From: Opitutaceae bacterium
GTDB taxonomy: Bacteria > Verrucomicrobiota > Verrucomicrobiia > Opitutales > Opitutaceae
Assembly: GCA_030648295.1 (NCBI GenBank)
Contig: JAUSID010000070.1
Coordinates: 1 to 45,984, forward strand
Direction: 5' to 3'
Length of the DNA stretch: 45,984 nt
Position 1 is the stretch's first letter, and each line of letters opens with the position of its first letter. Shown in pieces: positions 8,587-16,748 of this stretch. The position numbers and the translations under genes were made by a program. Below the pieces are notes generated by a model, which saw only the letters and a program-made list of their open reading frames with translations, had not been told where the DNA came from and did no database searches.

Positions 8587-9990
8587 TCACGCCCGCGTCT
8601 CCACTCCGCGGGCGCCGACGTTCCACGTGAGCGCGAAACAGGCCGCGCTCAGGACGCCCGAGGCGGCAAGTACGACGAAACCGGCGCCCCAGCCGTGATG
8701 CTGTGCCACCCATCCGATCCCCACTCCAGAAATGACGGCGCCGGCATAGCCCCATAACCCGGTGAAGCCGGACGCAGTGGCGGCGGCCTTCTTCCCCGCG
8801 AATCCGGTCGCCGCTACACTCACCAGCATGAGCGGCCCGTAAATGAAAAATCCGCAGGCACCGAGCGCGAGGCCGAAGACCCAGGGGAGGCTGGCCGGTG
8901 CCAGCCAGAACACGAGCATCGCGAGCGTGGCGCCGAGCATGTAAACCGCCATCACTGGTCCGCGCCGGGTGCGAAAGACGCGATCCGACACCCAGCCTGC
9001 GCTCAACATGCCGGCAATGCCGAGCACCTCGAACAGCGCCATCATCCAGCCCGCCGTGCTCAGCTGCACTCCTTTCGCCTCCTTGATGAACGTGGGCGCC
9101 CAGGTGAGCGCGCCGTAACGGGCCACGTAGAGGAACAGGTTGCCGAACGCGATGTACCAGATCGCGCGGTTGTTGAGCACGAGTTCGAGCAGGGTCTCCC
9201 GGATCGACAGCGGCCGCTCGATCGCCGCGATCCGCGTCGGATCGATCACGTCCTTGCGGTGCAGCTCGACCGGCGGCAGCCCGAGGGAGGCCGGGATGTC
9301 ACGCAACCGCTCAACCAGCAGCAGCGCCACCGCGATCGCGAGGATGCCGGGCACGACGAAGGCGGTCTTCCAGCCGAACTGGACCAGGTAGCCGACCACA
9401 ACGAGAACGATCGCCGCGCCCACCTGGTGCGAGCAGCCGTAGATGCCCCAGATTCTTCCATATTCAGTCGGTGAATACCAGTGACTCAGCAGCCGCGCGC
9501 CGGGCGGGAAACCCATGCTTTGAAACCAGCCGTTGGCGGCCCACAGGACCATCAGCACCACCAGCGACGCCGACAGCCCGAACACGATGTTCACCACTCC
9601 CGAGAGCAGCAGGCCCAGCGCCATGAAGTAACGCGGGTTGGCGCGATCGGCGAGGATCCCGTTCGCGAACTTGCCCAGGCCGTACGCGAGCTGCAGCCCG
9701 GAAACGATCAGGCCGATCTGCGATTTCGAATAGCCGAGATCGGACTGCATCTGCGGAATCGCCATCGAAATGTTGACGCGGCAAAAGTAATAAACCGCGT
9801 AACCGAAAAACGACGCATACAAAATCCGGGTCCGCCAGTAACGATAGCGCGAATTGATTTCGGCCGGGTCCGTGAGCGGCACGGCCGCGGGCGCCGGCAG
9901 GAGTTGACGCCAAAGAGCGCGGACGCCTCGCACCGCTCGCGGCGGCGGGCGGGCGGGCGCCGCGGGGGATGGTTCCGGATCGCTGATCAC
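8587..9990 (-). CDS. MFS transporter, organophosphate:phosphate antiporter (GlpT/UhpT-like)
   Basis: Inner-membrane major facilitator of 467 aa, normal for the OPA family, with about 12 hydrophobic segments. The family signature lies near residue 50 (RILYASFFGYAVYYFCRVN), followed by MAIPQMQSDLGYSKSQIG, as in glycerol-3-phosphate and hexose-phosphate antiporters. The start is GTG at 9990. Its first bases overlap the stop codon of the upstream aldolase gene (GTGA), a sign of translational coupling. The coupling suggests the cargo is a substrate of the aldolase route, such as a sugar acid or phosphorylated acid, rather than glycerol-3-phosphate itself. A cytoplasmic N-terminal extension of about 45 residues is rich in Pro, Ala and Arg. 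Confidence 0.9.
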   Translation of the reverse strand: MISDPEPSPAAPARPPPRAVRGVRALWRQLLPAPAAVPLTDPAEINSRYRYWRTRILYASFFGYAVYYFCRVNISMAIPQMQSDLGYSKSQIGLIVSGLQLAYGLGKFANGILADRANPRYFMALGLLLSGVVNIVFGLSASLVVLMVLWAANGWFQSMGFPPGARLLSHWYSPTEYGRIWGIYGCSHQVGAAIVLVVVGYLVQFGWKTAFVVPGILAIAVALLLVERLRDIPASLGLPPVELHRKDVIDPTRIAAIERPLSIRETLLELVLNNRAIWYIAFGNLFLYVARYGALTWAPTFIKEAKGVQLSTAGWMMALFEVLGIAGMLSAGWVSDRVFRTRRGPVMAVYMLGATLAMLVFWLAPASLPWVFGLALGACGFFIYGPLMLVSVAATGFAGKKAAATASGFTGLWGYAGAVISGVGIGWVAQHHGWGAGFVVLAASGVLSAACFALTWNVGARGVETRA

Positions 9991-10751
9991 GGACGCTTTG
10001 CCGCCTTGAAGAATTCTCCGGCGGCGCTGCCCAGCAACTTGGGCACGTGCGTGTAGATATAGCGCACGCCCTGTTGCTGCACCTGCTGGACGTTCTCGGA
10101 CGTCGCGGGCAGTCCGGCGATTTTCCCGGCCCCGACGATCCGGGCCAGGGTTCCCGTGATGGCGGCATGCACCGCGGGCGCTTTTGGATTACCCGGGTGC
10201 CCCATCGACTGCGAAAGATCCGAGGGGCCGATGAAGAACACGTCCACCCCCTCCACCCGCAGAATATCGTCCACGTTTTCGATCCCCGCGGCATCCTCGA
10301 GTTGCACGCACACCAGCGATTCGCGATTCGCGGCCGCGACGTACTCCGCCATCGGGCCGCTGAAACCGTAGGCGGACGAGCGGGTGCCGACCGCCAGCCC
10401 GCGCGCGCCCGCCGGGTGATACTTCACCGCCTCGACCGCGCGCCGCGCATCCTCGGCGCTGTTCACATGCGGCACCTGCACGCCCATGACGCCGCGATCC
10501 ATGAGCCGGAGAATATCGTCCGCCCGGTTCGTCGCGGGCCGCGCGATCGGCGTGATCCCGGCGGCTTCGGCGGCCATCACCATCAACTCCACCGACTCGA
10601 TCGAAATCGTGCCATGCTCGCAATCGATGAGCACCCAGTCGAACCCGGCATGGCCGAGCATCTCGACGAGTTGCGGCGAAGGAATCATGACCGACGCCCC
10701 ATACGCCGGGGTGCCGGCGAGGAGCTTGGCTTTCATACGATTTATTTTCAT
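9987..10751 (-). CDS. HpcH/HpaI-family class II aldolase
   Basis: Cytoplasmic aldolase of 254 aa in the HpcH/HpaI family (2-keto-3-deoxy sugar acid or 4-hydroxy-2-oxo acid aldolases), which cleave to pyruvate and an aldehyde with a divalent metal. Family blocks are visible: LIDCEHGTISIE (catalytic His), ARPATNRADDILRLMDRG, GVQVPHVNSAEDA, metal-ligand Glu in VCVQLEDAAG, metal-ligand Asp in FIGPSDLSQSMGHPG. I chose ATG 10751; an in-frame ATG at 10736 is the alternative, and the open frame before 10751 is not protein-like. The gene overlaps the MFS gene by 4 nt. With the 6PGDH-like dehydrogenase upstream it resembles aldolase/reductase/permease sets such as gar or rhm, but the substrate is not determined. 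Confidence 0.92.
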   Translation of the reverse strand: MKINRMKAKLLAGTPAYGASVMIPSPQLVEMLGHAGFDWVLIDCEHGTISIESVELMVMAAEAAGITPIARPATNRADDILRLMDRGVMGVQVPHVNSAEDARRAVEAVKYHPAGARGLAVGTRSSAYGFSGPMAEYVAAANRESLVCVQLEDAAGIENVDDILRVEGVDVFFIGPSDLSQSMGHPGNPKAPAVHAAITGTLARIVGAGKIAGLPATSENVQQVQQQGVRYIYTHVPKLLGSAAGEFFKAAKRP

Positions 10752-10888
10752 GGCGAAGCAGCCTGGCGGCGGGGGGCGTCGTCCATTTTGGATAAAGAAT
10801 CGGAATCCGAATTCGTTGGTAGAGCCCCGGACCAATTCAACCACGGATCACCCAGCGCGGCGCAGCCGCAACCGGATGGAGATGGACT

Positions 10889-10976
10889 TAGCCGCAAAGA
10901 ACGCAAGGAACGCAAAGGAGCAGAGGAGCAGAGGAGCAGTTTCTCTGCGCTCTTTGCGTTCCTTGCGGTTAACTCA
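10889..10976. repeat. Long inverted repeat, GCAAAGAACGCAAGG type
   Basis: Left arm GCCGCAAAGAACGCAAGG... (10891-10918) is complementary to the right arm CTCTTTGCGTTCCTTGCGG (10950-10968). The interior is built of short GGAGCAGA repeats. This sequence type is found between genes in many soil and aquatic bacteria and often yields spurious Lys/Arg-rich proteins. Confidence 0.75.
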
Positions 10977-11081
10977 TGCTCGCGGCTTGCGTGCAATTTC
11001 AGGGATAGTGTACGGCCTTTTTCCAAGACTGTGCTCGGAAAAAGTGGTTCGCCTGCGGCGAGCAGCCGCCCTCCAAGCCTT

Positions 11082-11157
11082 CTTACAGGAGGCAACGGAG
11101 GTAACGGAGAAACTACGGTGCCTGTGCTCTCCGTTGTCTCCGTTTCCTCCTGTAAAG
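11082..11157. repeat. Long inverted repeat, ACAGGAGGCAACGGAGG type
   Basis: Left arm CTTACAGGAGGCAACGGAGG... (11082-11111) pairs with the right arm CCGTTTCCTCCTGTAAAG (11140-11157) and the sequence just before it, over an extended imperfect stem of about 28 bp. It is unrelated in sequence to the inverted repeat 105 bp upstream but has the same design: purine-rich arm, short spacer, pyrimidine-rich arm. Confidence 0.7.
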
Positions 11158-11223
11158 CTTCTGGTTTTGGAGTGTCAGTTAAGACAAACATGTTGGTCTC
11201 TACAGACGGAGAGTCAGACAGAG

Positions 11224-11273
11224 AACACGGATGCGTATTGGTTTTATCCGTGTTGATCCGTGACATCCGTGGT
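11224..11273. repeat. ATCCGTG-type repeat cluster
   Basis: AACACGGATG (11224-11233) is inverted with three spaced copies of ATCCGTG in 11246-11273. It is the third palindromic repeat type in this gap and ends about 30 bp from the 3' end of the dehydrogenase gene. Confidence 0.6.
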
Positions 11274-11305
11274 CGCATTGGTTGGGAAGACGTGACCTGT
11301 TCCCA

Positions 11306-12232
11306 TCACCTTTCGGATTTCAATGCCTGTGGCGGCGATCCGGACGGCTCGGCGGCGCGCAGGGCCGATTCGAGAAACGCAATCACGTCCGCGGGCGTCG
11401 CGTCGGTGCCGGCAAAGCGTTCCTTCAGACCGGTGGTCCGGGATCGCGCGAAGAACGCCTCGGTCGCCGCGGTCATCACCGGATCCAAACCCAGCGCCCG
11501 CATCTCGGCCGCCACTTGCACGACCTCGTGATAGCGCCGCTCGTGCGCGGTGGCATGCGTCTTGATCCAATTCTCCGCCACCTGCGCGAAGGGGTTGCGC
11601 GCAAAAAGTTCCGTCACCTCGCGCCAGAGTTCGTCCTCGAGGCCGGCGCGCCGGCCCGCGACAAGAAACTCGATCAGCAGGGCCTCCAGCCCCTTCGAAA
11701 AAATACTCCGCAGCAACTTGAACGCGGAAGCCCGGCCGATCTCCCGGCTGTAGAACACGGCGTTGAGTCCCAGCCGGCCCAGCGCCTCCGTCGCGGCCGG
11801 CCCGCGCGAATCGCCGATCAGGATACGCGTCCGCGCGCCCGTGACGCCGACCGCACTGAGGATCGCTCCCTCGACAAACGCCGCTCCGGTCGGCTCGATC
11901 GTCCGCGCAATCTGCTGCTTCACGGCTGGCGCAGTCGCGTTGAGATCCAGAAAGGTCCTGGCGCTTCCCAGATATGGGGCGGCCGAACGCGCGACGGCAG
12001 CCGCCGCGTCCGAGGTGACGGTGGATACGATCCAGTCGCTGCCCGCGACCAGCTCCGGCAACCCGACAAAGCGAACTTCATTCGTGCGGTCGCGCTTCCG
12101 GAGCAGGTCCTTTCCCGCGGGTTTTTCCACCAGGACGTCGTACGCCAGCACTGCGCTCGCCTGCGGTGAAACCGCTTCGGAAAAAACCGACGCGACTTCC
12201 CCGAAGCCGATGAAACCAACACGTGACGCCAT
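11306..12232 (-). CDS. NAD(P)-dependent dehydrogenase, 6PGDH-like with DUF1932-type C-terminus
   Basis: 308-aa cytoplasmic beta-hydroxyacid dehydrogenase homologue. The ATG at 12232 begins MASRVGFIGFGEVASVF, a Rossmann dinucleotide site at the very N-terminus. The substrate block FLDLNATAP and the glycine block FVEGAILSAVG follow, and the conserved Lys lies in the helix SAFKLLRSIFSKGLEAL. The all-helical C-terminal half resembles DUF1932 of phosphogluconate-dehydrogenase-like proteins. Such enzymes oxidise or reduce sugar acids or small hydroxy acids. It is upstream of, and on the same strand as, the aldolase and MFS genes but separated by a repeat-filled gap. I infer a role in reducing the aldehyde, or oxidising the acid, handled by that module. 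Confidence 0.85.
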   Translation of the reverse strand: MASRVGFIGFGEVASVFSEAVSPQASAVLAYDVLVEKPAGKDLLRKRDRTNEVRFVGLPELVAGSDWIVSTVTSDAAAAVARSAAPYLGSARTFLDLNATAPAVKQQIARTIEPTGAAFVEGAILSAVGVTGARTRILIGDSRGPAATEALGRLGLNAVFYSREIGRASAFKLLRSIFSKGLEALLIEFLVAGRRAGLEDELWREVTELFARNPFAQVAENWIKTHATAHERRYHEVVQVAAEMRALGLDPVMTAATEAFFARSRTTGLKERFAGTDATPADVIAFLESALRAAEPSGSPPQALKSER

Positions 12233-12611
12233 CGCAACGGGTTGTGAGTCGGTCGAGTTTTTCAAAGGAGGGTCGAAGTTCCCGCGAAGTGAAGGCAGAA
12301 GACTGTGAGAAAGCGGGCTCGGGATGCAACGCGGACTTCGCGATCCAGCAGCCCGTCGGGGAAAAGCGTGCGTTGGGGAAAAACGCGCGTCGAATCCGCG
12401 GCGCGGCCCTGCAAGTCCGACGGGCTGCGCCCCACCCGTTCGGGTGATAGACCGGTTTCCGGCTTTCGGCGAAACTGCTGAAGCGCAAAGCCAACCCCGG
12501 CGAACCGTCGCAGCCGCGACGTTTTTTTGAGCCCCAGACCCACCTACTTCCAATGATCGCGCAGATTTGTGGTTCAATAATGTCTGCGTCCCTGTATTCC
12601 CAATTCACATC
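12233..12611. other. Divergent intergenic region, dehydrogenase / phosphatase
   Basis: 379 bp between divergently transcribed genes, expected to hold both promoters. I see no repeat or conserved motif. An AT-richer stretch just before the phosphatase start (TTTGTGGTTCAATAATG, near 12569) is the only promoter-like composition, and no spaced -35/-10 pair is convincing. Confidence 0.4.
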
Positions 12612-14018
12612 ATGATACCCATCGCCCATCCCACCGCCGCGTTGCGGCTTCTCGCGCTGGTTCCGCTCGCGCTCGCCCCCCTCGCGGCGCAACAAGTCGT
12701 GCGCGGCCCGTACCTGCAAATCGGCACGCCGAACAGCATCGTCGTCCGCTGGCGGACCGATGTCCCCACGGATAGCGCCGTCAAATTCGGCGCCGAGCCG
12801 GGCAGGCTCGATCGCGAGGTGAAGACCAAGTGGAAGACCACCGAGCACATCGTCCCACTCGAGGGCCTCACCCCGTCCACAAAATACCACTACGCGATCG
12901 GCAATGCCGAGAAGATGCTCGCCGGCGGCGACGCCGGGCACGCCTTCATCACCTCCCCGCAACACGGCACGCGCCAGCCGATCCGCACCTGGGTCATCGG
13001 CGACGCCGGCACCGCCAGCGCGAAGGGCAACGAGGGCCTGCAAGCCAAGGTGCGCGACGCCTACTACAATTTCACCGGTGTCCGCCCGACCGACGTTTTC
13101 CTGCAGCTCGGCGACAATGCGTACAGCACCGGCACCGATGCCGAATACCAGATCGCCGTCTTCGACATGTACAAGGACATCCTGCGGAAAGTCGTCACCT
13201 GGCCGACGCTCGGCAATCACGACGCCGGTTCCGCCATGTCCGTCACGCAATCCGGCGTCTACTACGACATCTTCACCTTGCCGACGCTCGGGCAGGCCGG
13301 CGGCCTGATGTCGGGCACCGAGGCGTATTACGCCTTCGATTACGGCAACATTCACTACATCTGCCTCGACTCCCACTACACCGATCGCTCGCCGACCGGC
13401 GCGATGTTCACCTGGCTGAAGAACGACCTGGCCTCGACGAAACAGGATTGGATCGTCGTCTATTTCCATCATCCGCCCTACACGAAGGGCTCGCATGACT
13501 CGAACACCGAGCGGAATCTCGTGGAAATGCGCACCAACGCGCTGCCGATCATGGAGGCGGGCGGCGTCGACCTTTGCCTCACCGGCCACAGCCATTCCTA
13601 CGAGCGCTCCTTCCTGCTCGATGGACACTACGGGACGCAGGACACACTGACGGCAAAGATGAAACTCGATGCGGGTGACGGCAAGATGGACGGCACCGGG
13701 CCGTATAAGAAAGCGACTCTTGGAACGGGCGTGCATGAAGGTGCCGTGTACGTCGTCGCCGGCAGCTCCGGAAAAGTCAGCGGCAAGAACGAGAAATCAG
13801 CCGCCCGGGGTTTTCTCGATCATCCCGCGATGCTCGTTTCGCTGGCCAAGCTCGGCTCGTTCGTGATCGACGTGGATAACAACAAGCTCGACGCCACGTT
13901 TCTGAGCGAAACCGGCGAACGGCTGGATTATTTCACGATGGTGAAGGGTGCGAACGGCAAAAGTACGAATCGGACGACGGCGCTGCCGGCCAAAGGCGCG
14001 GCGGTAAGTCAGCGCTGA
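12612..14018 (+). CDS. Purple-acid-phosphatase-like metallophosphoesterase, secreted
   Basis: 468-aa exported phosphoesterase. The ATG at 12612 starts a signal peptide (MIPIAHPTAALRLLALVPLA..., cleavage near LAAQQ). An N-terminal fibronectin-like domain (about 28-110: RGPYLQIGTPNSIVVRWRTD and VPLEGLTPSTKYHYAIG) is typical of purple acid phosphatases. The catalytic domain (about 130-375) carries all metal-binding blocks: VIGDAGTAS, LQLGDNAYST, LGNHDAGS, YFHHPPYTKG and LTGHSHSYERS. It probably releases phosphate from organic esters in the periplasm. A DUF1080 gene follows on the same strand after a 458-bp repeat-rich gap. Confidence 0.93.
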   Translation: MIPIAHPTAALRLLALVPLALAPLAAQQVVRGPYLQIGTPNSIVVRWRTDVPTDSAVKFGAEPGRLDREVKTKWKTTEHIVPLEGLTPSTKYHYAIGNAEKMLAGGDAGHAFITSPQHGTRQPIRTWVIGDAGTASAKGNEGLQAKVRDAYYNFTGVRPTDVFLQLGDNAYSTGTDAEYQIAVFDMYKDILRKVVTWPTLGNHDAGSAMSVTQSGVYYDIFTLPTLGQAGGLMSGTEAYYAFDYGNIHYICLDSHYTDRSPTGAMFTWLKNDLASTKQDWIVVYFHHPPYTKGSHDSNTERNLVEMRTNALPIMEAGGVDLCLTGHSHSYERSFLLDGHYGTQDTLTAKMKLDAGDGKMDGTGPYKKATLGTGVHEGAVYVVAGSSGKVSGKNEKSAARGFLDHPAMLVSLAKLGSFVIDVDNNKLDATFLSETGERLDYFTMVKGANGKSTNRTTALPAKGAAVSQR

Positions 14019-14076
14019 ATTCGTTGCGGAACCGTTCGACTCGGGTATTTCTTCAAGCTCCGTCTCGGAAAGGAGG

Positions 14077-14172
14077 TGTGGCGGAACGCGTGAGCCCGCC
14101 GAAGGCGGGTAAACGCTTGCCCGCCTCTGGCGGGTTTCGTCTAATGGCGAAAGCCTCACGGCTTCCGCTACA
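14077..14172. repeat. GTAG-type REP-like doublet (BIME-like)
   Basis: On the minus strand (14172-14148) TGTAGC heads the hairpin CGGAAGCC-GTGA-GGCTTTCG, with a GNRA tetraloop. An inverted and more degenerate partner on the plus strand (14077-14101) reads TGTGGCGGAACGCGTGAGC. Between them are two CCCGCC...GGCGGG palindromes. The same hairpin type recurs at 35385, 38903-39070 and 45802. Confidence 0.7.
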
Positions 14173-14337
14173 CCGGACTCCGGATTTGAAGATACGCTCG
14201 GGCCCACGGCAGGCCCATTCGACTAGCCCAAGGCAGAAAACGCGCGCCACCTTGCAGCACCGACGGCTCCGCCATGCGACCGAACTCGAATCGACGAGTC
14301 GGTTGAGCCGGAGGTTCCGCGCGTCCGACCTTGGATC

Positions 14338-14418
14338 CAGAACTCCGGACTCCGGGCTCCGAACTCCGAACTCAGAACTCAAAACCCAGAATTCAAAACC
14401 CAGAACCCAAAATCCGGG
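14338..14418. repeat. Tandem heptamer-like tract
   Basis: About eleven short, imperfect units alternating between AACTCCG, GACTCCG, AACTCAG and AAAACCCAG, ending just before the DUF1080 gene leader. Comparable short-unit tracts precede two sulfatase genes (31695-31930 and 36969-36996). No function can be read from it. Confidence 0.6.
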
Positions 14419-14476
14419 TTGCGCGCGCTTGGTTTGACGCGCCCGCGGTAAACCGCTCCACTCCGCGCCTCACCCC

Positions 14477-15247
14477 ATGAAGCCTCACCTCGCTGCCTTG
14501 ATTCTCGCGCTCGCACCGCTCGGTGCCCTTGTCGTCGGCGACGCCCACGCGGCGTCCGGAAAATCGAAGTCCAAATCCCAGGACGGTTTTGTTTCGCTCT
14601 TCAACGGCAAGGATCTCACCGGCTGGAAGGCGCCCGACGGTGACAACGGCCATTGGAAAGTCACCAGCGGCGTCATCGATTATGACGCTCGCAGCGAAGC
14701 CGCGGGCGACAAGAACCTCTGGAGCGAAAAGGAATACAAGGACTTCGTCCTGAAGATCGACTGGCGGATCAAGGAGACGAGCGGTTTGTATCCGGTTCCC
14801 ACGGTATTGCCGGATGGCTCGGAAAAGCTCGGACCTGACGGCAAGATGCTCACGACCCCGATGGCCAATGCCGACTCGGGAATTTATCTGCGCGGCACCT
14901 CGAAGGCGCAGCTCAACATCTGGTGCTGGCCGATCGGATCGGGCGAAGTTTACGGCTATCGCCGCGACCAAAAAATGCCGCCCGCCGTGCGGGCCGGCGT
15001 CACGCCCAAGGTCCACGCGGACAAACCGGTGGGCCAGTGGAATACCTTTGAGATAACGATGAAGGGCGACCGGCTCACCGTGGTGCTGAACGGCAGGAAG
15101 GTACTCGATAACGCGCAGCTCCCCGATTTGCCGGCCAGTGGTAAGCTCGCGCTCCAGCACCACGGCGGCTGGGACGAAAAAGCGAAGAAGTACAAGCCCG
15201 CCTCGAGCCTGGTGCAGTTCCGGAATATCAGCATCAAGGAGCTGTAA
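14477..15247 (+). CDS. DUF1080 (3-keto-disaccharide hydrolase domain) secreted protein
   Basis: 256-aa exported protein of the DUF1080 family, a jelly-roll fold related to LamG and some glycoside hydrolases; some members hydrolyse 3-keto-glycosides. The signal peptide is clear (MKPHLAALILALAPLGALV, cleavage near AHAAS). Family blocks include FVSLFNGKDLTGWKAPDG near residue 37, DFVLKIDWRIK, ADSGIYLRGTSKAQLNIWC and WNTFEITMKGDRLTVVLNG, ending LVQFRNISIKEL. It is followed after 40 nt by a NupG-like transporter on the same strand, with a strong hairpin starting on its stop codon. Co-occurrence with sugar transporters and oxidoreductases is common in this phylum. The natural substrate is not known. 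Confidence 0.93.
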   Translation: MKPHLAALILALAPLGALVVGDAHAASGKSKSKSQDGFVSLFNGKDLTGWKAPDGDNGHWKVTSGVIDYDARSEAAGDKNLWSEKEYKDFVLKIDWRIKETSGLYPVPTVLPDGSEKLGPDGKMLTTPMANADSGIYLRGTSKAQLNIWCWPIGSGEVYGYRRDQKMPPAVRAGVTPKVHADKPVGQWNTFEITMKGDRLTVVLNGRKVLDNAQLPDLPASGKLALQHHGGWDEKAKKYKPASSLVQFRNISIKEL

Positions 15248-15280
15248 GTTTTGGCGGCGCAGCGCCGCCAAAACTTTTCT
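15246..15280 (+). terminator. Perfect palindrome and T-rich tail on the DUF1080 stop codon
   Basis: A 31-bp palindrome (15246-15276, arms AAGTTTTGGCGGCGC and GCGCCGCCAAAACTT around one A) overlaps the last two bases of the TAA stop and is followed by TTCT. It is a strong Rho-independent terminator candidate, leaving only about 8 nt before the next ATG. If active, the transporter gene would depend on read-through. It shares its GTTTT...AAAAC arms with palindromes at 38741, 38953 and 39117. Confidence 0.7.
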
Positions 15281-15287
15281 TACCCCC

Positions 15288-16562
15288 ATGACCCCGTCTC
15301 AATCCTCACTGAAGCTCAAGCTGTCGGTCTTCATGTTCCTCCAGTATTTCATCTGGGGATCGTGGTACGTCAGCATGGGCACGTACCTCGCCAACACCTT
15401 GAAATTTGGCGGTGCGCAGATCGGCGCCGCCTACGGCGCATTCGCGATCGGCGCGATCATCTCGCCGTTCTTCGTCGGCCTGATCGCCGACCGGTTGTTC
15501 GCGTCCGAGAAGATGCTCGCCGTCCTCGGCATCGTCGGCGGCGTGGTGCTGTGCCTGCTGCCACGGCTGCACACGTTCGGTGCATTTTATCCGATGCTCA
15601 TCCTGTATTGCGCCCTGTATGTGCCGACGCTGGCGCTGGGAAACTCGCTCTCGCTTCACCACCTCGCCGACGCCAAGACCGATTTTCCCCGCGTCAAAGT
15701 CTATTCGGCGATTGGCTGGATTGCCGGGTTGTTCACGTTGAGCGTGCTCAAGGGCGAGCAGTCATCGATTCAGTTTTATCTGGCAGGCGCCATTTCGATG
15801 CTCTTCGGATTGTTCTCGCTCACGCTGCCGTACACCCCGCCAAAAAAGACGGGCGCCAACGTCAGGCTCGGCGAAATCCTCGGGCTCGACGCGCTTGCGC
15901 TGCTAAAGAAGCCGTCCTTCGCGATCTTCATCGGCTGCATGTTCCTCATCTGCATCCCGCTCTATTTCTATTTCGTGATGCTCGGCATTTATCTCACCGA
16001 GTTGAAATGGGACTACATGGCGGTGAAGACATCGCTGGCCCAGGTGTCGGACGTCATCTTCCTGTTTCTGCTGCCAATATTCCTGCGGCGGTTCGGTTAC
16101 AAAATCACGATCTTCATCGGGATTCTCTGCTGGGTCTCGCGCTACTTTTTCCTCGCCGGCAGCGTGAACCTGCCGGGTGCGCAGACGCTGCTGATTTACG
16201 CCGCGATCATGGTTCACGGCGTTTGCTACGATTTTCTCTTCATCGCCGGCCAGCTGTACGTCGACAGCGAGGCGAACGAGCGAATCCGCGGCGCGGCCCA
16301 GGGCTTCATCGCTTTCATTCTCTGGGGCGTGGGCGCTTATGTCGGAACGTGGCTGGCCGGGCAGGTTCTCGCCGCCAACAAGCTCCCGGTCGCCCAGGGC
16401 ACGATCAATTACAACTGGCAGAACATCTGGCTGACGCCCGGCGTGCTCGCGCTGATCGTCATGGTGATCTTCCTGATCTTCTTCCGCGAACCGGCGAAGA
16501 AGGCCGAGCCGGCGATCGCAAAATCCGGCGCGCCCGAGCCGTCGTTCAATCGCGCGAACTGA
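15288..16562 (+). CDS. MFS transporter, NupG/nucleoside:H+ symporter-like
   Basis: Inner-membrane transporter of 424 aa with about 12 hydrophobic segments, resembling the nucleoside:proton symporter branch of the MFS. The ATG at 15288 gives KLKLSVFMFLQYFIWGSWYV as the first membrane helix, typical of the branch, followed by AAYGAFAIGAIISPFFVG and a conserved-looking IADRLFASEKML loop. In this phylum such proteins are often found beside DUF1080 or sugar-phosphate genes, so the cargo may be a sugar or nucleoside-like glycoside rather than a nucleoside. It lies 40 nt after the DUF1080 stop codon, beyond a terminator-like palindrome. Confidence 0.9.
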   Translation: MTPSQSSLKLKLSVFMFLQYFIWGSWYVSMGTYLANTLKFGGAQIGAAYGAFAIGAIISPFFVGLIADRLFASEKMLAVLGIVGGVVLCLLPRLHTFGAFYPMLILYCALYVPTLALGNSLSLHHLADAKTDFPRVKVYSAIGWIAGLFTLSVLKGEQSSIQFYLAGAISMLFGLFSLTLPYTPPKKTGANVRLGEILGLDALALLKKPSFAIFIGCMFLICIPLYFYFVMLGIYLTELKWDYMAVKTSLAQVSDVIFLFLLPIFLRRFGYKITIFIGILCWVSRYFFLAGSVNLPGAQTLLIYAAIMVHGVCYDFLFIAGQLYVDSEANERIRGAAQGFIAFILWGVGAYVGTWLAGQVLAANKLPVAQGTINYNWQNIWLTPGVLALIVMVIFLIFFREPAKKAEPAIAKSGAPEPSFNRAN

Positions 16563-16577
16563 ACGCGACTTTGTTCC

Positions 16578-16636
16578 TGGGCGCGCGGGCGACCCGCCCG
16601 AATCACGCCGTTGCGGGCGTGACGCCCGCGCTCCCG
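16578..16636. repeat. GGAG-type REP-like doublet
   Basis: Plus-strand GGGCGCGCGGGCGACCCGCCC (16580-16600) faces an inverted hairpin, GCGGGCG-TGA-CGCCCGC followed by GCTCC (16613-16634), which on the minus strand is GGAG plus hairpin. It lies just after the transporter stop codon. Confidence 0.65.
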
Positions 16637-16748
16637 GGTTCAGGCGCGGCTTCGACTCGTTCAGCCTTGGAATCGGCGGCCTCCGCTCGCAAGAATCCAC
16701 TCGCGCTGCGGCGTCGCGCCTGCCGCGAGGCCGCCATCTCGTTTCCAA

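Larger units (their letters stand above)
10752..11305. other. Repeat-filled gap between dehydrogenase and aldolase genes
   Basis: 554 bp between two minus-strand genes, made up largely of three unrelated long inverted repeats (10889-10976, 11082-11157 and 11224-11273). It starts near a GCGGCGCAGCCGCAACCGGA segment (10858-10877) that also occurs, with one change, inside the TPR gene near 8410. No gene is visible; frames through it only translate the repeats. Confidence 0.6.
14019..14476. other. Repeat-rich gap before the DUF1080 gene
   Basis: 458 bp with no gene. It holds a GTAG-type hairpin doublet (14077-14172) and a tandem run of AACTCCG/AACTCAG-like units (14338-14418). Short frames crossing it translate only the repeats. 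Confidence 0.6.

Noticed and set aside
10889-11273. Small Lys/Arg- or Pro-rich proteins in the repeat gap
   Set aside because: The frames simply translate the inverted repeats and occur on both strands; similar spurious proteins are common in databases.
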